Shown here piece after piece: positions 7,405 through 14,967 of a stretch of 64,000 nt of DNA. Each line of letters begins with the position of its first letter. The first letter of the stretch is position 1. A program made the position numbers and the translations under genes. Source of the stretch: Acidobacteriota bacterium. Its GTDB lineage: Bacteria > Acidobacteriota > Thermoanaerobaculia > Multivoradales > Multivoraceae. Below the pieces are notes generated by a model. It did no database searches. It was not told the DNA's origin and saw nothing but the letters and a program-made list of their open reading frames with translations. The stretch is taken from contig WTGQ01000002.1 in NCBI GenBank assembly GCA_011525365.1, forward strand, positions 409,064 through 473,063. Direction: 5' to 3'.

Positions 7405-9162
7405 ATGCGCCTGAACAGTCTCGACTGGACCGTCCTCGCCGCCTACGGCGCGCTCGTCCTTGCCGTCGGACTCGTTTTCGCCCGGCGCGCCGGCGCCGGC
7501 ACCGGGCAGTTCTTCCTGGCCGGGCGGAACCTGCCGTGGTGGCTGCTCGGCACGTCGATGGTCGCGACGACGTTCTCGACCGATACGCCGAACCTGGTGA
7601 CGGACCTGGTGCGGAACGGCGGCGTCGCCGGCAACTGGATGTGGTGGGCGTTCCTGATCACCGGCATGTGCACGACGTTCTTCTACGCGAAGCTGTGGCG
7701 GCGCTCCGGGGTCTTCACCGACATCGGCTTCTACGAGTTGCGCTACTCGGGGCGGGCGGCGGTCTTCCTGCGCGGCTTCCGTGCCGTGTACCTGGGCGTG
7801 TTCTTCAACGTGATGATCATGGCGGCGGTGCTGCTGGCCGGGATCAAGATCGGCGGCGTCCTGCTCGGGGCCGACAAGTACACGACGGTGCTCGTCGCAG
7901 CAGCGGTGACCGCGGTGTACTCCGCGACCTCCGGCCTGTGGGGCGTCGTCGTCACCGACCTCATGCTCTTCGTCATCGCGATGACGGGCTCGGTCGCCGC
8001 CGCCTGGTACGCGCTGGCGCACCCGGCCGTCGGCGGTATCTCCGGGCTCGTAACGAATCCCGACATCGCCGCGCGTCTCGCCCTGCTGCCCGACTTCGCG
8101 GACTGGGAGACGGCCGCAACCGTCTTCCTGATCCCGATCGCCGTCCAGTGGTGGTCGACCTGGTACCCGGGCGCCGAACCGGGCGGCGGCGGCTACGCGG
8201 CCCAGCGCATGCTCGCCGCGCGCAGCGAGCGGGACTCGATGGGCGCCACCCTGTGGTTCAACATCGCCCACTACGCTCTGCGGCCCTGGCCGTGGATCCT
8301 GGTCGCGCTTGCTTCGCTCGTCGTCTATCCGACACTGGACTCGATCGCCGAGGCGTTCCCCCATCTCGACCCGTCGATCATCCGGCACGATCTCGCCTAC
8401 CCGGCGATGCTCGTCTTTTTGCCGCACGGCCTGCTCGGCCTCGTCGTCGCGTCGCTGGCGGCGGCGCTGATGTCGACGATCTCGACGCATCTCAACTGGG
8501 GCGCCTCCTACATCGTGGACGACGTGTACCGGCGCTTCGTCCGGCCGGGCCGAGGCGAGTCGCACTACGTCCTGGTCGCCCGGCTGTCGACGATCGCCCT
8601 GGTCGCGCTGGCGGCGGTGGTCGCGCTGTGGCTCGAGAACGCGATGCAGGCGTTCCAGATCCTGCTCCAGATCGGCGCCGGTACAGGACTCATCTTCCTG
8701 CTGCGCTGGTTCTGGTGGCGGATCAACGCCTGGTCGGAGATCTCGGCGATGGTCATCTCGTTCGCGGTGGCGGTGTGGTTCCAGTTCGTCCATGAGGCCG
8801 TTGGGCTGACGCTGCCGCCGCCAGCGGCACAGCTCCTGCTCGGCGTCGGGCTCACCACGGTGGTCTGGTTCGGCGTGACGATGGCCACCCGGCCGACGGA
8901 GACGGCGGTCCTGCAGTCGTTCTACGACCGCGTCCGCCCCTTCGCGCGGGGCTGGCGGCGGGTCGTCGAGACACAAGCGGGTGAGCCCGGCAGCGCCACG
9001 GCGGCGCTGCTCGCCTGGATGCTCGGCTGCGCCGCTGTCTACGCCGCGCTGTTCGGGACCGGCATGGCGCTCTACGGGCGTTTCGGCGCCGCGGCCGTCC
9101 TCGGCATCGGTGCGCTGGCGGCGGCGTACGGCTTGTTCCGCATCTTGCCGCGAACGGCCTAG
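7405..9162 (+). CDS. sodium:solute symporter family protein
   Basis: 585-aa polytopic inner-membrane protein with about 13-14 hydrophobic segments and the SSS-family pattern: first helix LDWTVLAAYGALVLAVGLVF, an early FFLAGRNLPWWLLGTSMVATTFSTDTPN region (SGLT-type FLAGR and unwound helix) and a long GGYAAQRMLAARSERDSMG loop. It would import an organic solute with sodium. The family includes sugar, amino-acid and carboxylate carriers and the sequence does not say which. Its 3' end overlaps the convergent tryptophanase gene by 4 nt. No cognate regulator is nearby. Confidence 0.9.
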   Translation: MRLNSLDWTVLAAYGALVLAVGLVFARRAGAGTGQFFLAGRNLPWWLLGTSMVATTFSTDTPNLVTDLVRNGGVAGNWMWWAFLITGMCTTFFYAKLWRRSGVFTDIGFYELRYSGRAAVFLRGFRAVYLGVFFNVMIMAAVLLAGIKIGGVLLGADKYTTVLVAAAVTAVYSATSGLWGVVVTDLMLFVIAMTGSVAAAWYALAHPAVGGISGLVTNPDIAARLALLPDFADWETAATVFLIPIAVQWWSTWYPGAEPGGGGYAAQRMLAARSERDSMGATLWFNIAHYALRPWPWILVALASLVVYPTLDSIAEAFPHLDPSIIRHDLAYPAMLVFLPHGLLGLVVASLAAALMSTISTHLNWGASYIVDDVYRRFVRPGRGESHYVLVARLSTIALVALAAVVALWLENAMQAFQILLQIGAGTGLIFLLRWFWWRINAWSEISAMVISFAVAVWFQFVHEAVGLTLPPPAAQLLLGVGLTTVVWFGVTMATRPTETAVLQSFYDRVRPFARGWRRVVETQAGEPGSATAALLAWMLGCAAVYAALFGTGMALYGRFGAAAVLGIGALAAAYGLFRILPRTA

Positions 9163-10508
9163 ATCTCCTCGAAGCTCGCCGAGAAGTGCGGCAGGGCTTC
9201 CGGCGCGTCGACGATTCGCAGCCCCCGAATCCGCTCGCGCTCGGCGTACAACTCCACCAGTGCTTCCACGACGTAGTCCATGTGGGATTGCGTGTAGACC
9301 CGCCGCGGCACGGCCAGACGAACCAGGTCGAGGGGCGGCTGTTGCCGCGCGCCGAACATGACGGTGCCCACCTCGCACGTGCGGATGCCGGCATGCCGGT
9401 AGAGAGCGACGACGAGCGCCTGGCCGGGAAGCTGCCCGCGGGACAGGTGCGGGCAGAACCGGCAGGCATCGATGTAGATCGCGTGGCCGCCCGGCGGCTC
9501 GACGATTTGGATGCCGGCCTCCAGCAGCTTTTCGCCGACGTACGTCGTGCTTCTGATCCGATAGCGCAGGTAGTCCTCGTCGAGCACTTCCTGGAAGCCC
9601 TGCGCCATCGCTTCGAGATCGCGTCCGGCGAGGCCCCCGTAGGTGACGTAGCCCTCGGTCAGGATCGTCAGTTCGCTGGCTCGACGGAACAGCTCGTCGT
9701 CGCGTAGCAGCAGCAGCCCCCCGATGTTGACGATTCCGTCCTTCTTGGCGCTGATCGTGGCGCCGTCGGCGAGGTCGAACATCTCGCGCGCGATGTCGCG
9801 CGCGGATCGGTCCTGCTGTCCCGCCTCCCGCTGCTTGATGAACCAGGCGTTCTCGGCGAACCGGCAGGCATCCAGGAACAACGGCACGCCGTGCCGGCGG
9901 CACAGTTCCCGGGTCGCTCGGAGGTTCTCCAGGCTCACGGGCTGGCCGCCGCTCGTGTTGCTCGTCACCGTGCACATGACGACGGGTACGCGCGCACTGT
10001 CGGCGGCAAGCAGCGACTCCAGCCGGTCCAGATCGAGATTGCCCTTGAACGGGTGACGGTTCGTGGGATCGGTCGCCTCGGGTATGCCGAGGTCGACCGC
10101 CCGGGCGCCGCTGTGTTCGATGTTCGCCCGGGTCGTGTCGAAGTGGGCGTTGTTCGGCACGATCCTGCCGTCGCCGCCGATCAGGTCGAAGAGGATCCGC
10201 TCGCTGGCTCTCCCCTGGTGGGTCGGCAGCATCCGCTCGAACCCCATGATCTCCTCGACCGTCTCGCGCAGGCGGAGGAAGCTGGTGGAGCCGGCGTAGC
10301 TCTCGTCCGCGCGCATGACGGCGGCCCACTGCTGCGCGCTCATGGCGCCGGTGCCGCTGTCCGTCAGGAGATCGATCAGCACGTGTTCCGCCGCGATCTT
10401 GAACAGGTTGAAGCCGGCGCCCTGGAGCACCTCTTCCCGTTGCTCGGGACTGGCGAGACGGATCGGCTCGACCGCCTTGATCCGGAAAGGTTCGATGATC
10501 GTCTTCAT
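9159..10508 (-). CDS. tnaA: tryptophanase / tyrosine phenol-lyase family enzyme, probably tryptophanase
   Basis: PLP-dependent beta-eliminating lyase of 449 aa. Family motifs are intact: MLPTHQGRASERILF, TSNTSGGQPVSLENL, FLDACRFAENAWFI, the PLP lysine motif ISAKKDG (K256 equivalent to E. coli K270), YVTYGGLAGRDLEA and RLAVPRRVYTQSHMDYV. At the position where tyrosine phenol-lyases have a substrate-binding Arg (MERG) this protein has CEVG, as in tryptophanases (EIG/EVG), which favours tryptophan to indole, pyruvate and ammonia. The SAKKD form (rather than SGKKD) also fits tryptophanase. No tnaC leader peptide or tnaB permease is seen: only 22 bp separate it from the divergent CHAD gene. The gene symbol rests on the substrate inference. 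Confidence 0.85.
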   Translation of the reverse strand: MKTIIEPFRIKAVEPIRLASPEQREEVLQGAGFNLFKIAAEHVLIDLLTDSGTGAMSAQQWAAVMRADESYAGSTSFLRLRETVEEIMGFERMLPTHQGRASERILFDLIGGDGRIVPNNAHFDTTRANIEHSGARAVDLGIPEATDPTNRHPFKGNLDLDRLESLLAADSARVPVVMCTVTSNTSGGQPVSLENLRATRELCRRHGVPLFLDACRFAENAWFIKQREAGQQDRSARDIAREMFDLADGATISAKKDGIVNIGGLLLLRDDELFRRASELTILTEGYVTYGGLAGRDLEAMAQGFQEVLDEDYLRYRIRSTTYVGEKLLEAGIQIVEPPGGHAIYIDACRFCPHLSRGQLPGQALVVALYRHAGIRTCEVGTVMFGARQQPPLDLVRLAVPRRVYTQSHMDYVVEALVELYAERERIRGLRIVDAPEALPHFSASFEEI

Positions 10509-10530
10509 GGCGCCTTCCTATACTGACGGA

Positions 10531-11508
10531 ATGCCTCTGCCGACCGATCTGCTGCGGCGGAACGCGGCGGAGGCCGTACGTCTCATCGCTCTCGATCTGG
10601 TTGCCCAGGCGCGCGAGGCCGCGCCGCGTTGCCTCGACTCGGAAGACGCCGAGGGTCTCCACGACTTCAGGGTCTCGATCCGGCGGCTGCGGAGCACCGC
10701 GAGTGCCTGGAAGGGACTGCTGCGTGGCGTGGTGAAGAAGCGGGACCGGCGGACGCTCGGTGGGTTCCAGAAGCGGACCGGCTCCAGTCGCGATGCCGAA
10801 GTGGCGCTCGAGTGGCTGGAGGAACAGGTCGATGAGTTGGAGCCGGAGCACCGGCCCGGCTATGAGTGGGTCGAGTCGCGCCTTCGTTCGGCGTTGCGAG
10901 CGCAATCGGGCGACGAGAACGGGGCAGTGTGCAGCGAGTTCGCCGCGTGGGCCGGCGGCTTCGAGTCGCGCGTGGCCGGCCGGGTACCGGCGGAAGACGC
11001 TGGCCCGCCGTACGCCCACGCGCTGGCCGAGCGGCTGGATTGGATCGGTGGCAAGCTGGAGGCTCGGGTCAGCGGCATTGGCGACGACCGGAAGCGGGGC
11101 CCGCACAGGGTACGCATCGCCGGCAAGCGGCTCCGCTACCTCGTCGAACCGGTGAGGACGGAGAGCGAAGTTGCGGTCGCCCTCGTTGATCGCTGCAAGC
11201 GTCTGCAGGATGTGCTTGGCACACTGAACGACGCGAACGTCCTCGGCGACCTGCTGGCCGTCTGGTGCGACGAGATTCGGAAGCCGATCGACCGCGAGTC
11301 GTCAGCGGAGGAGCCCGGGGTGGTGGAGCTGGCGCGGCTCAACGGACTCAGGGCGGATGCCAGCTACCGCATGTTCAGACTCGACTGGCTGGACGGCGGG
11401 GGCATGCGGACGCTCCTTGACGAAGCCGCCGCTCTGGCGGGTCAGCTCCGCGGTGGTGCTCAGGCGCCGCCGAGCACGATCGAGCCGACACGGCCGATCT
11501 CTCGATAG
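10531..11508 (+). CDS. CHAD domain-containing protein
   Basis: 325-aa alpha-helical CHAD protein. The domain is recognised by its two conserved His-containing helices, GLHDFRVSIRRLRS near residue 45 and GPHRVRIAGKRLRYLVE near residue 190, both lined with basic residues. CHAD domains bind inorganic polyphosphate and often accompany CYTH (triphosphate tunnel) enzymes, but no CYTH gene is nearby. The start ATG lies 22 bp from the divergent tryptophanase start. Its 3' end overlaps the convergent toxin gene by 49 nt. Confidence 0.87.
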   Translation: MPLPTDLLRRNAAEAVRLIALDLVAQAREAAPRCLDSEDAEGLHDFRVSIRRLRSTASAWKGLLRGVVKKRDRRTLGGFQKRTGSSRDAEVALEWLEEQVDELEPEHRPGYEWVESRLRSALRAQSGDENGAVCSEFAAWAGGFESRVAGRVPAEDAGPPYAHALAERLDWIGGKLEARVSGIGDDRKRGPHRVRIAGKRLRYLVEPVRTESEVAVALVDRCKRLQDVLGTLNDANVLGDLLAVWCDEIRKPIDRESSAEEPGVVELARLNGLRADASYRMFRLDWLDGGGMRTLLDEAAALAGQLRGGAQAPPSTIEPTRPISR

Positions 11509-11861
11509 TGGGCGTCGAAGGTCAGCACGGTCGCGCCAAACCGGACCGCGGTGGCGGCAATCCAGATGTCGTTCGTAGGCAGCGGACGGCCCGCCGCGCG
11601 CAGTTCCGAGACGATCTCACCGTAGATGCGGGCGACTTGTTCGTCGACGGCCAGGACTTGCACGACGGGCTGACGTAGAAACTCCCCGAGATCACCGAGA
11701 TTCTGATCGAACCGGGATCCCACGCGAAAGCCCGCGTGCAGTTCGCCAACGACGATGCTCGGAACGCCTATCCAGCGAGCTCGATCGATCTGCTCGACGA
11801 CTTGCGTTTCGCCGCGGCGGAAGTTGCTGTAGGCCGACGTGTCGACACAGATCCCTGTCAC
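11460..11861 (-). CDS. PIN-domain toxin, VapC family
   Basis: 133-aa PIN-domain RNase toxin. Acidic residues expected for metal binding are visible in ICVDTSAYSNF (D7), VVGELHAGF (E40) and TNDIWIAATAVRFGATVLTFDAHY (two C-terminal Asp positions). It overlaps the upstream antitoxin gene by 4 nt (ATGA), typical of coupled vapBC operons. Expression should be repressed by the antitoxin/toxin complex at the repeat-rich region upstream of the antitoxin. Confidence 0.88.
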   Translation of the reverse strand: MTGICVDTSAYSNFRRGETQVVEQIDRARWIGVPSIVVGELHAGFRVGSRFDQNLGDLGEFLRQPVVQVLAVDEQVARIYGEIVSELRAAGRPLPTNDIWIAATAVRFGATVLTFDAHYREIGRVGSIVLGGA

Positions 11862-12109
11862 CTCCAGAGTTCCTCGTCGATCTCCCGGAAGGGCCGAACG
11901 GCCTCTTCAAACTCGCGGAACTCGTCCTCCGTCCATGTGCCGGCCAGACGACGAAGTCCGTTGCCTCTTTCCGCCTCGTCTGAAACGCCGAGGGCCTCGC
12001 TCATCAGGGTGAGTACGGTCCGATTGAGAGAGAGACCCCGTCGGCTCTTCTCCTCCTCGAGGGCCGCCGCCAGGTCCGGTGACACGTTGCGAATGGTCAT
12101 CGTCTTCAT
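11858..12109 (-). CDS. VapB-like ribbon-helix-helix antitoxin
   Basis: 83-aa antitoxin. The N-terminal MTIRNVSPDLAAALEEEKSR is a ribbon-helix-helix DNA-binding domain, and the acidic C-terminus (EEFREFEEAVRPFREIDEELW) is the expected toxin-binding tail. It precedes and overlaps the PIN toxin gene. A strong operator candidate with TGCAGTC repeats starts 16 nt upstream of the start codon. Confidence 0.83.
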   Translation of the reverse strand: MKTMTIRNVSPDLAAALEEEKSRRGLSLNRTVLTLMSEALGVSDEAERGNGLRRLAGTWTEDEFREFEEAVRPFREIDEELWR

Positions 12110-12124
12110 CGAGCTTCCTCACGG

Positions 12125-12169
12125 TGCAGTCAACAGAATGCAGTCTATGCAGTCGTAGTATTGACTGCA
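12125..12169. promoter_or_regulatory. operator candidate for the VapBC-type operon
   Basis: Upstream of the antitoxin start (minus strand) there are three direct copies of TGCAGTC (12125-12131, 12139-12145, 12148-12154) and an inverted copy GACTGCA (12163-12169); the first and last form a 9-nt inverted repeat TGCAGTCAA/TTGACTGCA. Spaced direct plus inverted sites are what a ribbon-helix-helix antitoxin binding cooperatively would use for autorepression. Binding is inferred from position and symmetry only. Confidence 0.65.
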
Positions 12170-12220
12170 AGAGGCGCCGGCAGTGCTTGAGTCGGGGCGC
12201 CGAGGCTGCGGTTCGCGGCG

Positions 12221-14953
12221 CTACTCCGCTTCCAGCGCCCGCCGCGGATCGGCGCGGGCCGCCCGGCGAGCCGGCAGGAACGAGGCCATCACCGCGATCG
12301 CCAGGAGCACCAGCGCCGCGACGGCGAACGCCAGCGGGTCGCGGGGAGTCCGGCCATCGAAGAGCAGCGGCTCGACGAACTTGCCGGCCCAAAGCGCGGC
12401 GAGCGTACCGGCGGCGACACCGGCCGCCGCCAGGGCGAAGCCGCGCGCCAGCACCATGCGCAGGAGGTTGGACGCCCTGGCGCCCAGGGCGCGCCGGATG
12501 CCGAACTCGTGCTCACGCTGCCGTACGCCGAACGCGATGACGGCATAGAGCCCGATGGCGGCGAGCAAGACGGCGAGCATCGCGGAGGCGGCGAACAGGC
12601 GGGTTCCGGTTCGCCAGGTGCGAATGCGCGATGCGAACTGGGTGGAGAGGTTCCGGACGTGGTGTCCCGGCAGTTCCGGAAACAGCTCGGCCAGGGCGGC
12701 CAGCACCGGCGCCTCGACGCGCCCGGGGCTTGAGACGGTTCGGACGATCAGCGCACGCTGGATGCTCGTCCATCCGGACAGAGTCGGATCGGCTGACGCC
12801 TGGGAGATGGGCAGGTAGTAGACCGGGTCCGCTTCAGGCAGAGTCCAGTTCACTGCGGGTTCCACCACGCCGACCACCGTTGTGCAGTCGGCGGCACCGC
12901 TGACGAACAGGCAACGGCCGACAACGCTCTGACCTGGCCAGGCCTGCTGGGCGAACGACGTACTAACCACTGCGACCTTCTGCGTGCCTTCGCGGTCCCA
13001 TTCCGTGTAGGCGCGGCCCTCCCGAACGTCCAGCCCCGCGACGTCGAAGAAGTTGGGTGTCGTGAAGTTCAAATGCGGGCTGGAGCGGAACGGCAGGCGG
13101 TCGAGCCCGTCGATGCGCAGGTCCGCGTACGCCGCGCCGCTTCCCGACATCGGTGAACTCGTACCCTGAGCGACGTCCAGCACCTCCGGCACATCCCGTA
13201 CGCGGGCTTCCATGGCGCGGATCGCGCTCTCGTCGAGCCGCGCGCCGTCCAGGCCGTCCAGGCGGGTGTCACCGTGGAAGCTCCCCAGAGTCACCGTCAG
13301 CAAGTGCTCCTTCGCGTAGCCGACGTCCACCTGGCGCGCCGCTTCGAACGAACGGTAGAACACAGCCGTCCCGCTCAGCAGGACCACCGACAGCGCGGCC
13401 TGGACCACGATCAGGCCGGTGCGGACGGGCGTTCCGAGCGCGCTGGCGCCCCGCGAGCTGTCGAGCTTCTCGATTCCCCGGCTGCGCGCCGCGTACACGG
13501 CGGGGGCCAGGGCGGCCGCCAGGCCGATCCCGAGGACGGCGATTCCGGTGAAGCCGACGGCCGTGGCGCCCAGCGGATCCTCGGCCCACTGGTAACTCGG
13601 CAGGAGCGTGCGTCGAAGAGCGTCGCCTGTGACCGCGGCAACGGCCAACGCCGCAATGCCCGAGACGGCGGCGAGCACCAGGCTCTCCGTCACCAGGAGA
13701 CGTCCGATTCCCCATCTGTCCAGGCCGAGCGCGTAGCGCACCGCCAACTCGCGTCGTCTGGCAGCGACCCGCAGCATCAGCAGGTTCGACATATTGACGG
13801 CCGCGATGAGGAGCACCACGAAGGTGATCCCGCCTGCGATCAGCGGCAGGCGCATGTGGCGCCGCAGCGTGACGGGGCCGCGGGTCCGAAGGATCGGGCC
13901 GAGAGCCACGGTCGCCTCCCGGTCCAGGGAGTCCGGGAATCTCGAACCGGCACGCGCCGCCCGGACGGCGGCTGTCACCGCGGCGCCGGCGGCCTCCTCC
14001 GTCGCGCCGGGCGCCAGCCGGACGAACGGCGTGAGGTAGAAGGTGGTTCCGTACCGTCTCCAACTGTTCCCCCGGCTCGCCGTTGCCGCGTGTTCGAGAG
14101 GCAGCCATACGTCGACGGCGTTCGTGCGGGGCCCGGAGAAGCCGGGCGGCAGCACGCCGACGACGACGTAGGTGACATCGTCGAAGCTGAGCGTCGTGCC
14201 GAGCGCTTCCTCCGCGCTGCCGAACCGCTGCCGCCGGTAGCCATCGCTGATCACGGCGACGGGTTGCGCCGCCAGGTCGTCGTCCTCGGCGGCGATCAAC
14301 CTTCCGGCCGTTGGAGCCACGCCAAGGAACTCGAAGAAGCTCTCCGTGACCCAGGAGACCGTGAGGTTCTCGGCGCGTTGACCGCGTCCGTTCGTCCTGA
14401 ACGAGACTCTGTGACCGGCGACGCCGTCGATGAGTGCGTTGTCGGCGGGCAGGGCGTTGAAGTCGAGCCACTGCATCCCGTCGACCACCCAGCTTCGTCC
14501 TTTGGAGCCGCCGCGATCGCCTGGATCGATGCGCTCGCTGACCCAGAGGCGATGAACGGCGTCCGAGTCTTCGATGTGGGGTGGCGGTTGGAGGAACAGG
14601 CGGGACAGCATCTCGTACATCGGCGCGTTCAGTCCGATGCCGAGGGCCAGGGTGAGGACGACGGCGCAGGTGTAGCCGCTGTTGTGCCGCATCATGCGGA
14701 ATGCGGCGCGGATGTCCCGGAGGACTTGCTCCGCGGGCGCCCAGCTCCAGGCTTCGCGGGTCCGCTCGCGAATCAGCGTGACGTTGCCGAAGTTGCGCCG
14801 GGCCTCGGCATTTGCCCGTTCGGGAGGCAGGCCCGCCTCGACTCGCTCCTGCGCCTCTTCGGCGAGATGGAAGCGGATCTCCTCCTCGAGTTCAGCGTCC
14901 CGCCGCCGGCGGTTCCAGCTCGAACGCAGGCGAAACAGGAACTGCTTCAGCAT
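12221..14953 (-). CDS. ADOP-type ABC transporter permease (MacB/FtsX family), second copy
   Basis: 910-aa inner-membrane permease of the acidobacterial duplicated permease type. An N-terminal prefix helix (RRRRDAELEEEIRFHLAEEAQE) is followed by a first TM segment (GYTCAVVLTLALGIGLNAPMYEMLSRL), a MacB-type periplasmic core domain, a central FtsX TM bundle (VVLLIAAVNMSNLLMLRVAARRREL), a second periplasmic domain and a C-terminal FtsX bundle (MLAVLLAAIGLYAVIAFGVRQREHEFGIRRALGARA). Doubling of the MacB_PCD/FtsX unit explains the length, about twice a MacB permease domain without its ATPase. It lies 14 nt after its paralogue. It probably works with the MacB-type ATPase and adaptor encoded divergently across the PadR promoter; this pairing is inferred from neighbourhood. 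Confidence 0.88.
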   Translation of the reverse strand: MLKQFLFRLRSSWNRRRRDAELEEEIRFHLAEEAQERVEAGLPPERANAEARRNFGNVTLIRERTREAWSWAPAEQVLRDIRAAFRMMRHNSGYTCAVVLTLALGIGLNAPMYEMLSRLFLQPPPHIEDSDAVHRLWVSERIDPGDRGGSKGRSWVVDGMQWLDFNALPADNALIDGVAGHRVSFRTNGRGQRAENLTVSWVTESFFEFLGVAPTAGRLIAAEDDDLAAQPVAVISDGYRRQRFGSAEEALGTTLSFDDVTYVVVGVLPPGFSGPRTNAVDVWLPLEHAATASRGNSWRRYGTTFYLTPFVRLAPGATEEAAGAAVTAAVRAARAGSRFPDSLDREATVALGPILRTRGPVTLRRHMRLPLIAGGITFVVLLIAAVNMSNLLMLRVAARRRELAVRYALGLDRWGIGRLLVTESLVLAAVSGIAALAVAAVTGDALRRTLLPSYQWAEDPLGATAVGFTGIAVLGIGLAAALAPAVYAARSRGIEKLDSSRGASALGTPVRTGLIVVQAALSVVLLSGTAVFYRSFEAARQVDVGYAKEHLLTVTLGSFHGDTRLDGLDGARLDESAIRAMEARVRDVPEVLDVAQGTSSPMSGSGAAYADLRIDGLDRLPFRSSPHLNFTTPNFFDVAGLDVREGRAYTEWDREGTQKVAVVSTSFAQQAWPGQSVVGRCLFVSGAADCTTVVGVVEPAVNWTLPEADPVYYLPISQASADPTLSGWTSIQRALIVRTVSSPGRVEAPVLAALAELFPELPGHHVRNLSTQFASRIRTWRTGTRLFAASAMLAVLLAAIGLYAVIAFGVRQREHEFGIRRALGARASNLLRMVLARGFALAAAGVAAGTLAALWAGKFVEPLLFDGRTPRDPLAFAVAALVLLAIAVMASFLPARRAARADPRRALEAE

Positions 14954-14967
14954 CCGGTGTGGCGGTG

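Noticed and set aside
10509..10530. tnaC-like leader peptide upstream of the tryptophanase gene
   Set aside because: Only 22 bp separate it from the divergent gene; there is no room for a leader ORF.
7333..11106. A 1257-codon open frame on the minus strand opposite the symporter gene and running over the tryptophanase and CHAD genes in another frame
   Set aside because: High-GC shadow frame; its composition is Arg/Gly/Pro-rich and it matches no fold, while the overlapping genes have clear family motifs.
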